NCBI GenBank assembly: GCA_036258315.1
Contig: DATADX010000029.1
Coordinates: 1 to 64,000, forward strand
Direction: 5' to 3'
DNA from: DASSYK01 sp036258315
Lineage (GTDB): Bacteria > Actinomycetota > Thermoleophilia > Solirubrobacterales > 70-9
Length of the DNA stretch: 64,000 bases
How positions within the stretch are numbered: position 1 is the stretch's first letter; every line of letters starts with the position of its first letter. Below the pieces are notes generated by a model. The model saw only the letters and a program-made list of their open reading frames with translations. It ran no database searches and had not been told where the DNA came from. This document shows positions 15,201 to 24,133 of the stretch, piece by piece. The translations under genes were made by a program, and so were the position numbers.

Positions 15201-16079
15201 GTGAGGCGTCCGCTGCCCGAGGTCGAGGGTGTCAAGCACCGCTTCGTCAAGGCGGGCGGACTCGGGATGCACGTCGCCGAGGCGGGCTCCGGCCCTCCGC
15301 TGCTGATGCTGCATGGCTGGCCGCAGCACTGGTGGATGTGGCGGGCGCTGATCGGGCCGCTGGCACGGGACCACCGCGTGCTGTGCCCCGACCTGCGCGG
15401 CTTCGGCTGGAGCGAGGCGCCGCCGGGCGGGTACGATCCGGAGGTCTTCGCCTCGGACCTCGTCGCCCTCCTCGACGAGCTCGAGGTCGACGGCCCCGTC
15501 GACCTCGTCGGCCACGACTGGGGCGGCTGGACCGGGTTCATGCTCTGCCTGCGTCACCCCGCGCGGGTGCGCCGCTTCCTGGCGCTCAACATCCTCCATC
15601 CATTCGGACGCGCGTCGCCGACTTCGCTGCTGCACGCCTGGCGTTTCTGGTACCAGTGGCCGCTCGCGGCTCCGGCGCTGCTTCCCGGCAGGCTCGGCGC
15701 CCGAGCAGCCTGGATCGAGCCGTCGCTGGCGTGGGTGGGCGGGCGCGAGGCCGGCTGGAGCCCCCGCGAGCGGGCGATCTTCACCGAGCAGTTCCGCGAG
15801 CCGGAGCGGGCGATGGCGGCCGCGCTGCTCTACCGTCACGCCTTGCTGGAGCTGTTGCCCGCGACGGTCCGCGGCAAGTACGCGGGGTGTGTCCTCAACA
15901 CGCCGACCCTGCTCCTGTTCGGAACCGGGGACCGCGTCCAGCACCACAGCCTGCTCCGGGGGTTCGAGCGGAACGCCCCCGACATGGAGCTCGAGCTCGT
16001 TCCCGGCGTCGGCCACTTCATCGCCGACGAGCGTCCCGAGCTCGTGCTCGACCGCGCCCAACGGCTGTTCGCGGTCTAG
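15201..16079 (+). CDS. alpha/beta hydrolase, epoxide-hydrolase-like
   Basis: The 292-residue protein (from GTG 15201) has the alpha/beta-hydrolase order. The oxyanion motif is LLMLHGWPQHWWMW, the strand motif is RVLCPDLRGFGWSE, and the nucleophile elbow is VGHDWGGW with Asp106. The acid follows in LLLFGTGDRVQ and the catalytic His in VPGVGHFIADE. An Asp nucleophile with HGWP is typical of epoxide hydrolases and haloalkane dehalogenases rather than esterases. GTG 15138 is an alternative start, but it lies inside the inverted repeat. A TAGACT box at 15184-15189 sits 11 nt before GTG 15201. The substrate is unknown. The gene is divergent from thpR and convergent with cinA. Confidence 0.78.
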   Translation: MRRPLPEVEGVKHRFVKAGGLGMHVAEAGSGPPLLMLHGWPQHWWMWRALIGPLARDHRVLCPDLRGFGWSEAPPGGYDPEVFASDLVALLDELEVDGPVDLVGHDWGGWTGFMLCLRHPARVRRFLALNILHPFGRASPTSLLHAWRFWYQWPLAAPALLPGRLGARAAWIEPSLAWVGGREAGWSPRERAIFTEQFREPERAMAAALLYRHALLELLPATVRGKYAGCVLNTPTLLLFGTGDRVQHHSLLRGFERNAPDMELELVPGVGHFIADERPELVLDRAQRLFAV

Positions 16080-16100
16080 GCGCGTCCGCGGGACGGCCGC

Positions 16101-17375
16101 TCAGCGAGGCGGCTCGCGACCCTCGAGCAGGAAGCGGACGAGGTGCAGCGCGACCACCGTCGAGCGCTGCCGGATGTCGGCGCGGCCCCCGGGCAGGACC
16201 GGGTCGCGGGCGAGCTTCTCCCCGCTCGCGAGCTTGGCGCAGAAGCAGACGTAGCCGACGGGCTTCGACTCCGTTCCGCCGGTCGGCCCGGCGATCCCCG
16301 TGATCGCGGCGGACACGTCGGCGTCGAACCGCGCGAGGGCACCGTCGGCCATCGCCTCGGCGACCTCCGGCGATACCGCTCCGTGCGCGTCGAGCAGCCT
16401 CTGATCGACGCCGAGCAGCTCGACCTTCGCCTCATCCGAATAGGAGACGACGCTGCCGGCGAACCACTCGGACGCGCCGGCCCCCTCGGTGCAGCGCGCG
16501 GCCAGCAGCCCGCCGGTGCACGACTCGCCGACGGCCAGCATCTGCCCGCCGAGCAGGCGCGCGACGACGTCCTCGATGCTCTCGCCGTTGTAGCTGTAGG
16601 CGAACCGGCCGAGCCGGTCGTTGAGCCCCCTGACGAGCGCCTCGGCCGCCGTCTCCGCTCCCTCGCGGTGACGGATGTCGGTGATCAGCTCGCCGCCCCG
16701 GAGGCAGGTGGTGATCTCGAGGTCTTCGAGATCGGTCTCGTCCTCGATCTCGCGCAGGGCCTGCGCGAGCTCGGACTCCGGGATCCCGAACATTCTCACC
16801 TGGAGCTCGACGTAGGGGTCGGCGCGCTCGAGCACCTCCTTGACCGGCTCGGTCTCGAGCGCGCGCGGCCACATCTCCTGAAGCTCGCGCGGCGGGCCCG
16901 GCAGCACGACCACCACCTGGCCGTCGGCGGGGACAACGAGGCCGGGCGCCGTGCCCGCCGGGTCCAGCGCCGTCGCCCCATCCGGCACCAGCGCCTGCTT
17001 GCGATTCGCCTCGCGGAGGGCGTCCATGTCGAACCGCATTCGCTTCGCGAACTGCTCGAGAATCGCCGCGATCTTCGCCTCCATCTCCTCGTCGAGGACG
17101 AGCTCGCGACCGGCGAACCGCCCGACCACCTCGGCGGTCAGGTCGTCGGCGGTCGGGCCCAGCCCCCCGCTCGTGATCACGAGGTCGATCCCCTGGTCGC
17201 GCATCGAGCGCAACACCGCCTCCATGTCCTCGGGGCGGTCGCCGACGACCGTCGTCTGTACCAGCTCCACCCCCAGCCCCGCGAGCCGCTCCGAGAGCCA
17301 CGGCCCGTTGCGGTCCGTGATGAACCCGCCGAGCACCTCGGTCCCGGTCACGACGATCCCAGCGCGGACGGTCAC
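16101..17375 (-). CDS. cinA: CinA-family protein (nicotinamide-nucleotide amidohydrolase)
   Basis: The 424-residue protein has both CinA domains. The N-terminal MoCF/COG1058 domain runs from AGIVVTGTEVLGG through TSGGLGPTADDLT and VVLPGPPRELQ, and may act on ADP-ribose-type nucleotides. The C-terminal PncC-type domain carries GESCTGGLLAARCTEGAGAS and TGIAGPTGG and deamidates NMN. GTG 17375 gives the family start TVRAGIVVTGTEVL. A TTG at 17414 is a possible longer start. The gene is downstream of ftsK and convergent with the hydrolase. Confidence 0.92.
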   Translation of the reverse strand: MTVRAGIVVTGTEVLGGFITDRNGPWLSERLAGLGVELVQTTVVGDRPEDMEAVLRSMRDQGIDLVITSGGLGPTADDLTAEVVGRFAGRELVLDEEMEAKIAAILEQFAKRMRFDMDALREANRKQALVPDGATALDPAGTAPGLVVPADGQVVVVLPGPPRELQEMWPRALETEPVKEVLERADPYVELQVRMFGIPESELAQALREIEDETDLEDLEITTCLRGGELITDIRHREGAETAAEALVRGLNDRLGRFAYSYNGESIEDVVARLLGGQMLAVGESCTGGLLAARCTEGAGASEWFAGSVVSYSDEAKVELLGVDQRLLDAHGAVSPEVAEAMADGALARFDADVSAAITGIAGPTGGTESKPVGYVCFCAKLASGEKLARDPVLPGGRADIRQRSTVVALHLVRFLLEGREPPR

Positions 17376-17441
17376 CCGGCTGATTCTCGCAATCCGCGGT
17401 CCATGCCACCTCAAGCCGCCGGTCTACACGGACGGCCGCGC

Positions 17442-20000
17442 CTAGTCGTCGGGGGCGCCGACGGCCTCCATCGGGCCGGTGTCCTCGTCGACGCGAGGCT
17501 CCCCCCCGCCGAGCACCCGCGGCAGGTCCGCCATCGAGACGAGCACCTGGCGCGGCTTCGACCCCTCGTAACCGGAGATGATCCCGCGCCGCTCGAGCAT
17601 GTCGATCAGCCGGCCCGCCCGCGTGTAGCCGACCCGGAGGCGGCGCTGGATCATCGACACGGAGGCGGTCCCGGACTCGACGACGACATGGGCCGCCTGC
17701 TCGAGGAGGTCGTCCTGGTCGGGGTCGAAGTCCTCTTCCCCGGCGGAGGCGTCGCCTGAGGCCTCGGGCGCCTCGAGGAGCTCCTCGGCGAACTCCGGCT
17801 CGCCCTGATCGGCCCAGTGATCGGTGATCGCGGCGATCTCGTCCTCGGTGATGAAGGCGCCCTGGATCCGCTGCAGCTTCGACGTCCCGGCCGGGCGGAA
17901 GAGCATGTCTCCCTGCCCGAGCAGGGTCTCGGCCCCACCCTGGTCGAGGATCACGCGCGAGTCGACCTGGGAGGAGACCGCGAACGCCATCCGCGAGGGG
18001 ATGTTGACCTTGATCGTGCCGGTGATGATGTCGGTCGAGGGCCGCTGGGTCGCGAGCAGCAGGTGGATGCCGACGGCGCGCGCCTTCTGGGCGAGCCTGA
18101 TGATCGCGTCCTCGACCTCGGTCGGGGCGACCATCATCAGGTCGGCGAGCTCGTCGATCACGCAGAGGATGTAGGGGAGCGGCGGCTCGCCGTCGCGCTC
18201 CCGGACCTTGTTGAGCTCGCCGATGTTGCGGGCCCGGGCCGCGCTCATCACGGTGTAGCGGCTCTCCATCTCGGCGATCAGGTTGTTGAGCACGTTCGCG
18301 GCCAGCCGCGGTGAGGTGACGACAGGCGTCAGCAGATGCGGGACCCGCTCGTAGTGGTTCAGCTCGACCTGCTTCGGGTCGACGAGCACGAGCCGCAGCT
18401 CGTTCGGCGAGGCGTGCAGGAGCAGCGAGCCGAGGATCGCGTTGACGCTGCCGGACTTGCCCGACCCGGTCGTGCCTGCGATCAGGGCGTGCGGCATCTT
18501 CTGCAGGTCGGTCCAAACGGCGGACCCGCTGATGTCCTTGCCGAGCCAGGCGACGAGCGGTGAGGACCCTGCCGGGCGGCCGCCGTAGATGTCGCCGAGG
18601 CGGACGAGGCGGCGGCGCTGGTTCGGGACCTCGACGCCGACCGCCTGCTTGCCCGGGATCGGCGCCAGGATGCGGATGTCGGTGGAGGCGAGCGCGTAGG
18701 CGAGGTCGTCACGGAGCTGGGTGATCTTCGAGACCTTGGTGCCGGGGGCGAGCCGGAGCTCGTAGCGGCTCACATGCGGGCCGCTGACGACGCCGACGAG
18801 CTGCGCCTCGACGCCGAAGTGGCCGAGCGTCTCCAGCAGCGTCCGCGCGACAGCCTCGTGGTCGCTCTTCTCCGGTCCCCTGTCCGCCAGACCCCGCTCG
18901 AGCATTCGCTCGGGGTCGGGCGTCACGTAGTCGATCTCCTCGGACTCCGTGATGCCCCGCTTCTCCCCCATCGGGGTCAGCGCCGGCCCCTTGATCTCCC
19001 CCGCGGCCCGCGCGTCGTCCAGCGCACCAGCGCCATCTGCTCCGGGCTCGCTCGCTTCGCTCGCGTCCCCGCCCGCGATGTCGGGTGAGTCCCCCGTTGT
19101 CTCGATCGCCCTGAACGACGAGGTCGTCGGCTCGTCCCCGATCCGGACGGCCTCGTCGAAGTTCGCCGCCGTGGGCAGGTCCTCGTCCGTATCGGCGCGC
19201 TTGATCGTCGGCGCCTCGTGCAACGGCTCGGGCGGCCCGAAGATCGGGTCGGTGTCGCTCGGGTCGGTGTGGATCAGGTCGGGGTCGGTCGTCTGGACGC
19301 GCGAGTCGCGCATCAGGGTCACGAAATCGGCGGCGCCGTCGCGGGCGCGCGAGAAGCCGCGATGGGCGGCGGCGATCATGTCCGAGACCGAGCGGCCCGC
19401 GATAAGCAGCGCGCCCGCGATCACCAGCAGCACGGCGATGATGTGAGCACCGAGGCGCTGGAAGAGGGTGGTGCTCGCCCAGTAGAGGACCTCGCCGAGG
19501 CCGCCGCCGTGATCGCGGAAGAAGTCGGGCTGGAACAGCTCCTCCCGGGTCCCGCCGGGGGCGAGGCCAGCCGTCTGCGCCGCGAGCGCCAGGAGCAGGC
19601 CCGCACAGACGGCGAACGCGCCGACGGCGATCGCGCCCGGCGACGGCATCAGCGGCTTCATGATCAGCGCGAGCCCGCCGAGCGCAAGCACGACCGGGAA
19701 CACCACCGCCCCCTTCCCGACCGCGTAAGCGAGCGCCGCCTCGGCTCCGTTGCCGACGGCGCCGCCGTTCCAGCCGAGGTAGATCACGTAGCCGAGATAG
19801 ACCGCGAGGGCGACGCAGCAGAGCCCGAGCAGGTCCATACGGCGCTGGCGCACCTCGGGGGACGGCGCCCGGCGGGGCCCGCCGCCGCGCCGCGCGCCGG
19901 CGCCGCGGCCGGCGCCCGCACGGCCGCGCGCGGGCGCGCTGCGCTTGCGCCGAGCCGGAGGCTTCCGCTCGGGCGCGCCGAAGAGCTTGTCTGCAAGCAT
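17442..20000 (-). CDS. ftsK: DNA translocase FtsK
   Basis: This 852-residue septal DNA pump segregates chromosome ends at division. After a basic N-terminus, four transmembrane helices lie at about residues 57-75, 95-116, 122-143 and 180-204. A low-complexity acidic linker follows to about residue 360. The motor (alpha/beta) domain has Walker A GTTGSGKSG at about 509-517, YILCVIDELADLMMV as Walker B, and LLATQRPSTDIITG. The C-terminal gamma winged helix (VSMIQRRLRVGYTRAGRLID) reads KOPS-type sequences. The short linker resembles SpoIIIE-type proteins. ATG 20000 fits the family start MLADKLFG. It is divergent from the response-regulator gene. Confidence 0.95.
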   Translation of the reverse strand: MLADKLFGAPERKPPARRKRSAPARGRAGAGRGAGARRGGGPRRAPSPEVRQRRMDLLGLCCVALAVYLGYVIYLGWNGGAVGNGAEAALAYAVGKGAVVFPVVLALGGLALIMKPLMPSPGAIAVGAFAVCAGLLLALAAQTAGLAPGGTREELFQPDFFRDHGGGLGEVLYWASTTLFQRLGAHIIAVLLVIAGALLIAGRSVSDMIAAAHRGFSRARDGAADFVTLMRDSRVQTTDPDLIHTDPSDTDPIFGPPEPLHEAPTIKRADTDEDLPTAANFDEAVRIGDEPTTSSFRAIETTGDSPDIAGGDASEASEPGADGAGALDDARAAGEIKGPALTPMGEKRGITESEEIDYVTPDPERMLERGLADRGPEKSDHEAVARTLLETLGHFGVEAQLVGVVSGPHVSRYELRLAPGTKVSKITQLRDDLAYALASTDIRILAPIPGKQAVGVEVPNQRRRLVRLGDIYGGRPAGSSPLVAWLGKDISGSAVWTDLQKMPHALIAGTTGSGKSGSVNAILGSLLLHASPNELRLVLVDPKQVELNHYERVPHLLTPVVTSPRLAANVLNNLIAEMESRYTVMSAARARNIGELNKVRERDGEPPLPYILCVIDELADLMMVAPTEVEDAIIRLAQKARAVGIHLLLATQRPSTDIITGTIKVNIPSRMAFAVSSQVDSRVILDQGGAETLLGQGDMLFRPAGTSKLQRIQGAFITEDEIAAITDHWADQGEPEFAEELLEAPEASGDASAGEEDFDPDQDDLLEQAAHVVVESGTASVSMIQRRLRVGYTRAGRLIDMLERRGIISGYEGSKPRQVLVSMADLPRVLGGGEPRVDEDTGPMEAVGAPDD

Positions 20001-20114
20001 CCGCCCACTCTTCGACGCCCGCCGCCTCTCCCCTCCGTGCGCAGGCACGGATCGGACCGGAAAACGGCGATAAACGTTGCCTCAAGAATGGCCGGGGTTC
20101 CCACATCCGCGTCC

Positions 20115-20120
20115 TACCCT
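20115..20120 (+). promoter_or_regulatory. -10 box TACCCT, leaderless start of the two-component operon
   Basis: TACCCT ends 8 nt before ATG 20129, with no ribosome-binding site. A GTG at 20126 would be 5 nt away. Confidence 0.45.
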
Positions 20121-20128
20121 TTCGGGTG

Positions 20129-20821
20129 ATGGCCCATGAGAACGGAGCAAGCGGGCGCGTGCTCGTCGTCGAGGACGACGAGGCGATCGCCGACGTGCTG
20201 CGGCGCTCGTTGCGCGCCGAGGGACACGAGGTGCGCAGCGCCGGTGACGGCGTCGAGGGGCTCCGGGCGGCGGAGGAGTTCACGCCCGACCTGATCGTCC
20301 TCGACCTGGGCCTGCCGCGCCTGGACGGCGTCGAGGTCTGCCGCCGGCTGCGAGCGGATTCGGACGTGCCGATCCTGATGCTGACCGCGCGCACCGAGAC
20401 CGACGACCGCGTCGAGGGGCTCGACGCCGGCGCCGACGACTACCTGCCGAAGCCGTTCGAGCGCGAGGAGCTGCTTGCCCGGATCAGGGCGCTGCTGCGC
20501 CGTCGCCCGCCGCGCGGCTCCGCCGCGATCGTGGTCGGCGACCTGCTGCTCAACCCCGACACCCGCGAGGCCAAGCGCGGCGACCGCGAGATCGAGCTCA
20601 CCAACCGCGAGTTCGAGCTGCTCGAGTACCTCGCCCGCAACCAGAAGCTGGTCGTCTCGCGCGAGCGCCTCCTCGAGGACGTCTGGGGATATGACCCGTT
20701 CGAGCAGACGAACACGATCGACGTGTTCATCTCGAACGTGAGGCGCAAGCTCGAGGCCGACGGCGAGCCTCGCATGCTGCACACCAAGCGCGGCGCCGGC
20801 TACGTCCTCAAGGGGTCCTGA
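20129..20821 (+). CDS. OmpR/PhoB-family response regulator
   Basis: The 230-residue protein has an N-terminal receiver domain with the acidic pair in VVEDDEAI, phospho-acceptor Asp59 (LIVLDLGLPRLDG), the switch Thr in MLTARTE and the conserved Lys in YLPKPFEREEL. A C-terminal winged helix follows, with LTNREFELLEYLARNQ, SRERLLEDVWGYD and TIDVFISNVRRKLE, ending in the wing GAGYVLKG. It is a DNA-binding output paired with the downstream histidine kinase (TGATG overlap). The signal is unknown. The four 11-bp repeats at 42173-42211 look like a site for this class of regulator, but no link to this protein is shown. Confidence 0.93.
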   Translation: MAHENGASGRVLVVEDDEAIADVLRRSLRAEGHEVRSAGDGVEGLRAAEEFTPDLIVLDLGLPRLDGVEVCRRLRADSDVPILMLTARTETDDRVEGLDAGADDYLPKPFEREELLARIRALLRRRPPRGSAAIVVGDLLLNPDTREAKRGDREIELTNREFELLEYLARNQKLVVSRERLLEDVWGYDPFEQTNTIDVFISNVRRKLEADGEPRMLHTKRGAGYVLKGS

Positions 20822-22290
20822 TGAAGCGCCTGCAGGCGAGCCTCGAGCGCATTCCCGTGCGCTGGCGGATCGCCGTCACGACGGCGGGCCTGACCGCCGC
20901 GATCCTGGTGGTGTTCGCGGTGGTGCTCGGCAACCTGGTCGGCGACCGGATGCGAAACGACTTCGAGGACGAGCTCCGCGGTGCCGCCAACGCGGTCGCT
21001 TCCGAGAGCACCGTCGCCGTCGACTCGGTCCAGGGTCCTGTGATCGAAGCCCCGAACCTGAAGGACTCCGCGATGGCTGACGGCGCCGTGATCAGGATCG
21101 TCGACGAGGACGGCCGGCCGTTCCTGACCACGGATCCCGGCACCGATCTGGGCGCGCCCCAGGCCTCGGTCTCCGACACCGGCGAGTTCAGCGTCGCCAG
21201 CGAGCCGGTCACGGCAGGGGGGTTGAGGGCCTTCGTCCAGTACGCCGAGCCCGACGCGAACGTCAACGACAGCGTCGGCCGGCTCTGGCTGTTCCTCGGC
21301 GCCGGGGTGATCGGCGGCACCGCGCTCGCCCTGCTCGCGGGGCTCGCGGTCGCCAACCGGGCGATGCGCCCGATCGGCCGTCTCACCGCCCTCGCTCGCG
21401 AGATCGCCGCGACCCGCGATCCCTCGCGCCGGATGCCGCTGCCCGCGGCCGATGACGAGGTCGGGGAGCTGGCCCGGACCATGGACGGGATGCTGGCGTC
21501 CCTGGATCAGGCGCGCGGGGAGCGCGAGCGCGCGCTCGAGCGCCAGCGCGAGTTCGTCGCCGACGCCTCTCACGAGCTGCGCACGCCGTTGACAAGCGTG
21601 CAGGCCAACCTCGAGCTGCTGCAAGCGTCGCTCGACCAGGGCGAGGACCGCCACGCCGTCGAGTCGGCGCTCGGGTCGACCCGGCGGATGTCGCGGCTCG
21701 TCTCCGACCTGCTGCTGCTCGCGCGGGCCGACGCGGGCCGTCGCTCGGCGAGGATCGAAGCCGACCTCGCCGAGATCGCACGCGCCGTCGTCGACGAGGT
21801 CGAGCCGCTCGCCTCCGAGCGCAGGCTCAGCATCGACCTCTCGGGCCCCCTCCCCGTCGAGGGTAACCCCGACGAGCTCCACCGGATGATCCTCAACCTC
21901 GTCGAGAACGCGCTGCGGCACACACCGACGGGATCGACGGTGGCGGTCGGCGCCCGCCGCGACGATGGCGAGGCGGTCGTGAACGTCTCCGACAGCGGCC
22001 CGGGCATCCCCGAGGAGCTCGGCGATCAAGTCTTCCAGCGCTTCGTCCGCGGCGACGGCCCCGCCGACATGGCCGGCACCGGCGGGAGCGGCCTCGGGCT
22101 GGCGATCGTCCGCGCCGTGGCCACCTCCCACGGCGGCTCGGTCGAGGCCGGGACGGCGGAGCTGGGCGGCGCCCGGTTCACCGTGCGACTGCCTTTAGTC
22201 CAGGTTCAGGCCGAGCCCGTAGTTTCCGATGCGGACGAGACACCGCCTGCCCGGACGAGAAACCCACTCGGCCGGCGGGCACCGCGCTGA
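20821..22290 (+). CDS. sensor histidine kinase
   Basis: This 489-residue membrane kinase begins at the last base of the regulator's stop codon. TM1 (about residues 17-40) and TM2 (about 156-178) enclose an extracytoplasmic sensor domain of about 115 residues. HAMP spans 179-232. The HisKA box is FVADASHELRTPLTSVQ with His251. The ATPase domain has the N box LNLVENALRHTP, G1 DSGPGIPEE and G2 GSGLGLAIVRAVATSHGG. The sensor domain is not a recognised PAS or CHASE fold. It likely phosphorylates the upstream OmpR-type regulator. Confidence 0.93.
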   Translation: MKRLQASLERIPVRWRIAVTTAGLTAAILVVFAVVLGNLVGDRMRNDFEDELRGAANAVASESTVAVDSVQGPVIEAPNLKDSAMADGAVIRIVDEDGRPFLTTDPGTDLGAPQASVSDTGEFSVASEPVTAGGLRAFVQYAEPDANVNDSVGRLWLFLGAGVIGGTALALLAGLAVANRAMRPIGRLTALAREIAATRDPSRRMPLPAADDEVGELARTMDGMLASLDQARGERERALERQREFVADASHELRTPLTSVQANLELLQASLDQGEDRHAVESALGSTRRMSRLVSDLLLLARADAGRRSARIEADLAEIARAVVDEVEPLASERRLSIDLSGPLPVEGNPDELHRMILNLVENALRHTPTGSTVAVGARRDDGEAVVNVSDSGPGIPEELGDQVFQRFVRGDGPADMAGTGGSGLGLAIVRAVATSHGGSVEAGTAELGGARFTVRLPLVQVQAEPVVSDADETPPARTRNPLGRRAPR

Positions 22291-22322
22291 AGACCCGGCC
22301 ATAGCTCCGGGTCGACGGCAGG

Positions 22323-22356
22323 CCCGCGGGGGTCGCCCTCCCTCGATCCCCGCGGG
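22323..22356 (+). terminator. terminator of the two-component operon
   Basis: A perfect 9-bp stem (CCCGCGGGG / CCCCGCGGG) is followed by the T-rich TATCTCTTT, 32 bp after the kinase stop. Apart from this and the rnj hairpin, I see nothing in the gap 22291-22470. Confidence 0.6.
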
Positions 22357-22435
22357 TATCTCTTTCGCGGTCGGGATCCGGCTTCGCCATCGAGTCGCGG
22401 CCACGGCGGCCGCCCCGCGCAAGTCGCTCCGGCTT

Positions 22436-22454
22436 CGCCTTCGCTCCGAAGGCG
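22436..22454 (-). terminator. hairpin after rnj
   Basis: A perfect 8-bp stem (CGCCTTCG / CGAAGGCG) with a 3-nt loop lies 16 bp beyond the rnj stop on the minus strand. It has no U-tract. Confidence 0.4.
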
Positions 22455-22470
22455 AGCGGCCTGGCGCCCG

Positions 22471-24132
22471 CTAGACCTCCACGACGACCGGGAGCACAAG
22501 CGGCCGGCGACGCAGCTTGTCGTAGACGAACTCGGCGATGTCGTCGTGGAGGTCCTGCTGAAGCAGCGCGACCTCGTTGATGTTGTCCTCGGCGGCCTCG
22601 GCGAGGGTCTCGGCGACGACCTGCCGGAGCTCGTCGTGGAGCCCGTCGGCCTCGCTGCCGAACGGGACGCCGCGGAAGATCACCTCGGGCTCGGCGACCT
22701 GGGAGCCGTCCTCGGCGGAGATCGTCGCGACGACGATGAAGACGCCGTCGTCGGACAGCTTGCGGCGGTCGCGAAGGGCGAACTCGTCCGGCTCTCCGAC
22801 CGAGACACCGTCGACGAAGATCATGCCCGCGTGCACGTCCTCGCCGAACCGGGCGCCGCGCTCGTCGATGTCAAGGGCGAGGCCGTTCTTGCCGATGAAG
22901 GTGCGCTCGGGGGGGATCCCGACCGAGCGCGCCAGGTCGGCGTGCAGCCGCAACCGCTTGTGGTCACCGTGGAAGGGGAACACGTTCTGCGGCTTGGTCA
23001 GGTTCAGCATCAGCTTCAGCTCCTCCTGCCAGCCGTGGCCCGAGGCGTGGATCGGAGCGTCGCGCGCGGTCACCACCTGGGCCCCGATCTGGAAGATGCG
23101 GTCGATCGTCTCGTTCACCGAGCGCTCGTTCCCAGGGATCGGCGTAGCCGAGAAGATCACCGTGTCGCCCGAGTGGAGGTCGACGTCGCGGTGGTCGTTG
23201 TAGGCCATCCGCCGCAGCGCCGAGAGCGGCTCGCCCTGGCTCCCGGTCGAGATCACGACGACCTTGTCGTCGGGGAAGTCCTCGATCTCCTTCGGCTGGA
23301 TGAAGAGGCCCTCTGGAGCAGAGGCGATCCCGAGATTGGCCGCGATGTTGAAGTTCTTTCGCATCGAGCGCCCGACCAGAGCGACGCGGCGGTCGAGCTC
23401 GGCGGCCGCGTTGATCGCCTGCTGGACACGGTGCACGTTGGAGGCGAACGAGGTGACGATGATCCGCCCCTCGCACTTCGAGAAGACGTCGAGCAGGGCC
23501 GGGCCGACGCTCGACTCGGAGGGAGCGACCCCGGGCCGGTCGGCGTTCGTGGAGTCGCCGCAAAGGCAGAGCACTCCCTCCCGCCCCAGCTCAGCGAGCC
23601 GCGAGACGTCGGCGGGGATCCCGTCGACCGGGGTCTGGTCGAACTTGTAGTCGCCCGTGATCAGGACCGTTCCGGCGTCGCTCTTCAACGCGACCGCGCG
23701 CGCGTCGGGGATCGAGTGCGCCATGTGGACCAGCTCGATCTCGAACGGCCCGGCCTGGACCCGGTCGCCCGCGGGCAGCTCCTGGAGCGGCACGTCGCGG
23801 AGCTTGTGCTCGTCGAGCTTCGAGCGGACCATCCCGATTGTGAGCAGGCCCCCGTAGATCGCCGGGGGCATCCCGATCTCCCGGAGGACGTAGGGCAGCG
23901 CCCCGACGTGGTCCTCATGCCCGTGGGTGAGGACGATCGCCTCGATGTCATCGGCGCGGTCGCGGAGAGTCGAGAAGTCCGGCAGCACCAGATCGATGCC
24001 GAGCATCTCCGCGGTCGGGAACATCAGGCCGGTGTCGACGATCACGATCCGTCCGTCGGTTTCGACGGCGGTCATGTTCTTGCCGATCTCCCCCAGCCCG
24101 CCGAGGGGCAGGATCCGGATCGAGGCGCTCAA
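22471..24132 (-). CDS. rnj: ribonuclease J
   Basis: This 553-residue metallo-beta-lactamase/beta-CASP ribonuclease has both endo- and 5'-3' exonuclease activity in relatives and matures rRNA and mRNA. The metal motif is LTHGHEDHVGALP (H70, H72, D74, H75). Later come GDYKFD and the beta-CASP motifs STGSQGEP and HASGHGWQEELKL, with PFHGDHKRL. The length matches family members with a C-terminal domain. The start is TTG 24132, one nucleotide after the dapA TAG stop, so translation is probably coupled. No nearer ATG fits the N-terminus SASIRILPLGGLGEIGKN. Confidence 0.95.
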   Translation of the reverse strand: MSASIRILPLGGLGEIGKNMTAVETDGRIVIVDTGLMFPTAEMLGIDLVLPDFSTLRDRADDIEAIVLTHGHEDHVGALPYVLREIGMPPAIYGGLLTIGMVRSKLDEHKLRDVPLQELPAGDRVQAGPFEIELVHMAHSIPDARAVALKSDAGTVLITGDYKFDQTPVDGIPADVSRLAELGREGVLCLCGDSTNADRPGVAPSESSVGPALLDVFSKCEGRIIVTSFASNVHRVQQAINAAAELDRRVALVGRSMRKNFNIAANLGIASAPEGLFIQPKEIEDFPDDKVVVISTGSQGEPLSALRRMAYNDHRDVDLHSGDTVIFSATPIPGNERSVNETIDRIFQIGAQVVTARDAPIHASGHGWQEELKLMLNLTKPQNVFPFHGDHKRLRLHADLARSVGIPPERTFIGKNGLALDIDERGARFGEDVHAGMIFVDGVSVGEPDEFALRDRRKLSDDGVFIVVATISAEDGSQVAEPEVIFRGVPFGSEADGLHDELRQVVAETLAEAAEDNINEVALLQQDLHDDIAEFVYDKLRRRPLVLPVVVEV

Positions 24133-24133
24133 G

